From Pseudomonadota bacterium (GTDB taxonomy: Bacteria; Pseudomonadota; Alphaproteobacteria; Rhizobiales; Hyphomicrobiaceae): 9,805 nt of DNA. The translations under genes and the position numbers were made by a program. Below, one piece after another: positions 7,214 through 9,805 of this stretch (positions are counted from its first letter, which is position 1; the number at the start of each line of letters is the position of its first letter). The notes beneath the pieces are model-generated. The model made no database searches. It had not been told where the DNA came from and worked only from the letters and a program-made list of their open reading frames with translations. The stretch covers positions 1 to 9,805 of the forward strand of contig JAKALI010000107.1 in assembly GCA_021813195.1 (NCBI GenBank), written 5' to 3'.

Positions 7214-7243
7214 CTCCCTCGCCCGCGTGCGAGGGCGAGGGAG
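7214..7243 (+). repeat. Perfect 11-bp inverted repeat (REP-like) between fdsA and fdhD
   Basis: CTCCCTCGCCC (7214-7224) pairs exactly with GGGCGAGGGAG (7233-7243) around the 8-nt loop GCGTGCGA. The stem is very GC-rich and begins 11 nt after the fdsA stop. Its 3' arm contains most of the GGGAGG ribosome-binding site (7239-7244) of fdhD, so folding would hide that site. The sequence resembles the short GC-rich palindromes (CCCTCnCCCGC-type) scattered between genes in many Rhizobiales genomes (from memory). It has no T-run after it, so it is not a canonical terminator. Confidence 0.75.
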
Positions 7244-7253
7244 GTTCACGCCC

Positions 7254-8135
7254 ATGACTGAGACGTCCGCCGAGTTTCTGATCCGTCCCAGACCGGACGA
7301 TCCGCGTCTGAGCGTTGAGGTGCCCGCGCGCGACCACGAAGGCCGTGACGTACGCGTCACCGTCGTCACCGAGCGGCCCCTCACACTCTTTCTCAATGCG
7401 CGCGAGATCGTCACACTTATGACGATCGGCGATTGGCCGGATCTCCTCGCCGTTGGCTACCTCCTCAATCAGAACATGCTGCGTGCCGACGACGTGATCA
7501 CGGCTATCGAGCATGACGAGGAGATCGATACGATCGTTGTGCGTACGGAGCGCGAGACGGACTACGAGGAGAAACTCAAGAAGAAGGTCCAGACGTCAGG
7601 CTGCGCGCAAGGAACCGTGTTCGGCGATCTCATGGAAGAATTCGACAAGGTGCGCCTGCCCCCGCATGCGCGTCTCAAGACATCGTGGCTTTACGCACTA
7701 ACCAAGAAAATCAACACCGAGCCGAGCCTCTACTTGAAGGCCGGCGCCATTCACGGATGCGTGTTGTGCCAAGAAGACCGTCCGCTGATTTATATGGAGG
7801 ATGTCGGGCGCCACAATGCGGTGGACAAAATCGCCGGCTACATGCTGCTCAACAACATCGAACCACACGACAAGATCTTCTACACCACTGGCCGTCTGAC
7901 CTCCGAGATGGTGATCAAGACAGTCAAGATGGGTTTGCCCATTCTTGTCTCGCGCTCCGGTTTCACAGCTTGGGGCGTCGAGCTCGCCAACACGGCGGGG
8001 CTCACGCTGATTGGCCGCGCGCGGGGCAAGCGATTTGTGTGCGTCTCAGGCGCCGAGCGCCTCATCTACGATGCCGACCTGGCACACATCGACGAGGAAG
8101 ATCGCAGACATGCCCGCAAGGGGGGACAACCGTGA
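7254..8135 (+). CDS. fdhD: FdhD/FdsC family formate dehydrogenase maturation factor
   Basis: This 293-residue protein belongs to the FdhD family. These proteins bind bis-MGD and help transfer sulfur from a cysteine desulfurase to the cofactor before insertion into FdsA. Diagnostic stretches are RPLTLFLNAREIVTLMTIGD (41-60), SGCAQGT (115-121), HGCVLCQ (167-173), EDVGRHNAVDKIAG (182-195), TTGRLTSEMVIKT (211-223) and ILVSRSGFTAWGVELA (230-245). The E. coli protein has a CxxC loop thought to relay sulfur; here only Cys 117 remains and the second position is Gly 120. The ATG at 7254 with GGGAGG 9 nt upstream was preferred to the in-frame GTG at 7227, which lies in the loop of the upstream hairpin. 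The stop overlaps the GTG start of mobA. Confidence 0.93.
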   Translation: MTETSAEFLIRPRPDDPRLSVEVPARDHEGRDVRVTVVTERPLTLFLNAREIVTLMTIGDWPDLLAVGYLLNQNMLRADDVITAIEHDEEIDTIVVRTERETDYEEKLKKKVQTSGCAQGTVFGDLMEEFDKVRLPPHARLKTSWLYALTKKINTEPSLYLKAGAIHGCVLCQEDRPLIYMEDVGRHNAVDKIAGYMLLNNIEPHDKIFYTTGRLTSEMVIKTVKMGLPILVSRSGFTAWGVELANTAGLTLIGRARGKRFVCVSGAERLIYDADLAHIDEEDRRHARKGGQP

Positions 8136-8797
8136 CAGAATCACCGGAGAAACCGACCGGTGTGCTGCTTGCGGGCGGTCAGTCCCGACGCATGGCCGAC
8201 GCCTTTGCGGATGGTCAAGGCGACAAGGGGCTGCTTGATATTGCCGGCCGCCCGATGATCGCGCATGTGATCGCGCGTCTGTCCCCTCAAGTCGGCCACA
8301 TGGTGATTAACGCCAACGGCGATCCCGCGCGCTTGGCAGAATTTGGTCTGCCCGTTGTGCCAGATCCGATCGATGGGTATCCTGGTCCTCTGGCCGGGAT
8401 TCTTGCCGGTATGCGGTGGTCGGCGGCGCATGCCCCTGGAGCAACGCACGTGCTCAGCGTCGCAACGGACGCCCCCTTTATTCCCGCCGATCTTGCAGGG
8501 CGGCTCGCAGCGGCGCTTCGCTTAAGCACAGGCCGCATCGCCCTTGCTCGCTCCGCAAGCGGGCTGCATCCCGTCATTGGACTGTGGCCCGTTGCTCTTG
8601 CCGACGATCTCGAAACTGCCTTGCGCGCGGGCACGCGCAAAGTGCTCGCCTGGACCGACAACCATGGGACAGTGGCAGTCGATTTTCCTCTAACCGACAT
8701 CGCCGGGTGCGCAGTCGATCCCTTTTTCAACGCGAATACCCCCGCGGAACTCGCCGAAGCCCGCCGCCTTCTCACGTCATCAGGAAACTTGTGCTAA
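8132..8797 (+). CDS. mobA: Molybdenum cofactor guanylyltransferase
   Basis: This 221-residue enzyme transfers GMP from GTP to molybdopterin, giving the MGD form needed by FdsA. The N-terminal nucleotide-binding loop LLAGGQSRRM (12-21) is followed by the GTP-contacting DKGLL (31-35). Next are PDPIDGYPGPLAGIL (77-91), the metal-binding ATDAPFIP (111-118), the HPVIGLWP stretch (146-153) and FFNANTPAEL (198-207), all in MobA order. Between RRM and DKGLL there are about nine residues (ADAFADGQG), longer than the few Gly-rich residues usual in MobA. The start is GTG at 8132, overlapping the fdhD stop by four bases (GTGA) and preceded by AAGGGGGGA at 5-nt spacing, so translation is probably coupled to fdhD. 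Confidence 0.92.
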   Translation: MTESPEKPTGVLLAGGQSRRMADAFADGQGDKGLLDIAGRPMIAHVIARLSPQVGHMVINANGDPARLAEFGLPVVPDPIDGYPGPLAGILAGMRWSAAHAPGATHVLSVATDAPFIPADLAGRLAAALRLSTGRIALARSASGLHPVIGLWPVALADDLETALRAGTRKVLAWTDNHGTVAVDFPLTDIAGCAVDPFFNANTPAELAEARRLLTSSGNLC

Positions 8798-9390
8798 CGA
8801 TGCGCTTCATGACACGCCCGCCATCCGCCCCCGTCATCGGCATCGCCGGCTGGAAGAAGTCGGGCAAGACGACGCTCGCCGTGCGCCTGATCGAGGAATT
8901 CACACGCCGCGGTCTCAAGGTTGTGAGCGTCAAGCATGCCCACCACGAATTCGACGTGGACACCGCCGACACTGACAGCGCGCGTCATCGAAGAGCGGGG
9001 GCCAGTGAGGTTGCTCTCATCGGGGCCAAGCGATGGGCAATCATGCATGAGCTCAAGGACGAACCCGAGCCGACACTTGAGGAAGTCCTCTCCTGGCTTT
9101 CGCCTGCCGACCTGGTGATCGTCGAAGGCTACAAGTCGGCGGAGATCCCCAAGATCGAAGCGCGCCGTTCCAGCCAGCTCGACAAACGTCCTCTCACCAC
9201 CCGCGACTCCCACATCCTGGCCATCGCGGCCGATCATGCCGTCACGGGCGAGAGCGTGCCGGTGCTTCACCTTGACGACATCCGCGCGATCGCCGACTTC
9301 ATCGCACAAAAGCTCGACCTCTCGGACCGCCCGAACTCGGCGAAAAGCATTGCGATGCCGCCTACTCAACGCCGGGACATGGACGGCTGA
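8791..9390 (+). CDS. mobB: Molybdopterin-guanine dinucleotide biosynthesis adapter protein MobB
   Basis: This is a GTP-binding P-loop protein of 199 residues (196 or 193 with the alternative ATG starts at 8800 and 8809). The Walker A motif is GWKKSGKTT at 20-28. The MobB-specific VSVKHAHHEFDVDTADTDSA (46-65) follows, with LVIVEGYKSAEIPKIEARR at about 108-126. MobB interacts with MobA and is thought to supply or stabilise nucleotide for MGD formation; in E. coli it is not essential. The GTG at 8791 was chosen because AGGA (8782-8785) lies 5 nt upstream and the start overlaps the mobA stop; the ATG at 8800 is nearly as plausible. The last 20 residues (after LSDRPN) look poorly conserved. It ends the readable formate dehydrogenase operon. 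Confidence 0.9.
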   Translation: MLTMRFMTRPPSAPVIGIAGWKKSGKTTLAVRLIEEFTRRGLKVVSVKHAHHEFDVDTADTDSARHRRAGASEVALIGAKRWAIMHELKDEPEPTLEEVLSWLSPADLVIVEGYKSAEIPKIEARRSSQLDKRPLTTRDSHILAIAADHAVTGESVPVLHLDDIRAIADFIAQKLDLSDRPNSAKSIAMPPTQRRDMDG

Positions 9391-9542
9391 CGCCAACTTG
9401 GGCGTGTCATAGCCGTCGCCGACGTGAACAAAAAAATACCTGATCGGCCAATCTGGTTTTTCCGGCTCGCGCGCGCCCCTCCTGCCAGCACCGCGCGGCG
9501 CTCACGTGCGACGATCCCGTGACAGTGAGATCTGAAGGCAAC

Positions 9543-9584
9543 ATGGGCGAAGACGGCTCATCCTGGATGTTCGCTCTGGCCTAG
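9543..9584 (+). other. Possible 13-codon leader ORF
   Basis: ATG at 9543 opens MGEDGSSWMFALA followed by TAG, with GAAGG (9534-9538) 4 nt upstream. It could be a leader peptide, or chance. There is no known family match that I recognise. Confidence 0.2.
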
Positions 9585-9607
9585 TGGCTGTAATCTCTGT
9601 ACCTTAG

Positions 9608-9613
9608 TATAGT
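9608..9613 (+). promoter_or_regulatory. Possible -10 element upstream of the 4Fe-4S protein gene
   Basis: TATAGT sits about 75 nt before the ATG at 9688 within TTAGTATAGTTG. The hexamer 17 nt upstream (TGGCTG) is a poor -35, which would fit an activator-dependent promoter. It is flanked by the CCTTAG/CTAAGG dyad. It is supported by pattern only. Confidence 0.3.
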
Positions 9614-9687
9614 TGTGGGGGTTGCGTACTTCGCGCGATCTAAGGGAAGGCCCCGCAGAGCGGCCCCAAAAACATCGAAGAGGAACT

Positions 9688-9805
9688 ATGCTCAAGGCGC
9701 TGGTCATCGACCCCGGCAAATGCACCGGATGCAAGCAGTGCGAGATGGCTTGCAGCTACGAGAACGAAGGCGAGTTCAACATCGCCAAATCCCGCATCCG
9801 CGTGT
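9688..9805 (+). CDS. 4Fe-4S electron-transfer protein, 5' part (possible aldehyde oxidoreductase-associated subunit)
   Basis: Only the first 39 residues are present before the window edge. They start MLKALVIDPGKCTGCKQCEM and contain a complete CxxCxxCxxxC motif (Cys 12, 15, 18, 22), binding one [4Fe-4S] cluster, followed by ENEGEFNIAKSRIRV. This N-terminus resembles polyferredoxin-type electron-transfer subunits (HycB/CooF/AorA type). The wording KCTGCxQCEMACS-x-ENEG-x-FN-x-AKSRIRV is, from memory, typical of the small subunit encoded before tungsten aldehyde:ferredoxin oxidoreductase in Proteobacteria. The catalytic gene would lie beyond the window, so that assignment is an inference. AGAGGA (9679-9684) precedes the ATG with a short 3-nt spacer. 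Confidence 0.75.
   Translation, partial: MLKALVIDPGKCTGCKQCEMACSYENEGEFNIAKSRIRV

Larger units (their letters stand above)
9391..9687. other. Non-coding region between mobB and the 4Fe-4S protein gene
   Basis: This stretch of about 297 bp has no long ORF on either strand. It holds an AT-rich patch with seven A's just after GTGAAC (about 9428-9437), a GC-rich block (9472-9502), a possible 13-codon leader ORF (9543-9584), a -10-like TATAGT (9608-9613), an inverted repeat CCTTAG/CTAAGG (9602-9607 and 9640-9645), and a direct repeat GGCCCC (9649-9654, 9662-9667). No convincing intrinsic terminator with a T-run follows mobB. It probably carries the promoter of the downstream gene. Confidence 0.5.

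Noticed and set aside
7685..8131. N-terminal extension of the mobA frame back to 7685
   Set aside because: The added residues are a shadow of fdhD, with Arg/His-rich low-similarity sequence. The MobA domain starts right after the GTG at 8132, which has a good ribosome-binding site.
8416..8790. N-terminal extension of the mobB frame back to 8416
   Set aside because: It is a shadow of mobA. MobB similarity begins only just before the P-loop.
8794..9396. Minus-strand ORF of 200 codons opposite mobB
   Set aside because: mobB on the plus strand has clear Walker A and family motifs over the same interval; the minus frame has none.

Overview
The window looks like chromosomal DNA of a GC-rich alphaproteobacterium, probably of the Hyphomicrobiales (Rhizobiales) type. 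The signs are an alphaproteobacterial Usg protein, an NAD-dependent formate dehydrogenase locus headed by a LysR regulator, and GC-rich codon use throughout. The genus cannot be fixed from the sequence. No tRNA, rRNA, CRISPR array, transposase or phage gene is visible.

Left part (1-1321), housekeeping genes: the 5' end of a MarC-family membrane protein gene (minus strand, cut by the window edge); a 214-bp divergent intergenic region with two perfect inverted repeats; a small usg gene (plus); and, convergent to it with 2 bp between the stop codons, a type I isopentenyl-diphosphate isomerase gene, idi (minus, TTG start).

Central and right part (1509-9390), a formate dehydrogenase locus on the plus strand: a LysR-type regulator (FdsR-like); a fused FdsG-FdsB gene (NADH/FMN-side diaphorase module); fdsA (bis-MGD catalytic subunit with an active-site Cys); fdhD/fdsC (cofactor sulfuration/insertion factor); mobA and mobB (guanine dinucleotide addition to the Mo/W cofactor). 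mobA overlaps the end of fdhD, and mobB abuts or overlaps the end of mobA, so the last three genes are probably translationally coupled. Together they would make a cytosolic enzyme that oxidises formate to CO2 with NAD+, plus the last steps of its own cofactor supply. No fdsD is present. The fusion resembles the heterodimeric, tungsten-containing FDH1 of Methylobacterium (from memory), but FdsA here lacks the His/Cys3 iron-sulfur site expected in FDH1-type and NuoG-type relatives.

Right edge (9391-9805): a roughly 300-bp non-coding stretch with a possible promoter and a possible 13-codon leader peptide. It is followed by the start of a 4Fe-4S electron-transfer protein resembling the small subunit of aldehyde:ferredoxin oxidoreductase systems. 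If so, the locus links aldehyde and formate oxidation by Mo/W-pterin enzymes.

The most unusual non-coding feature is a perfect 11-bp inverted repeat between fdsA and fdhD whose 3' arm contains most of the fdhD ribosome-binding site. Overall this is a recognisable metabolic locus with some structural variations, not a clearly new system.
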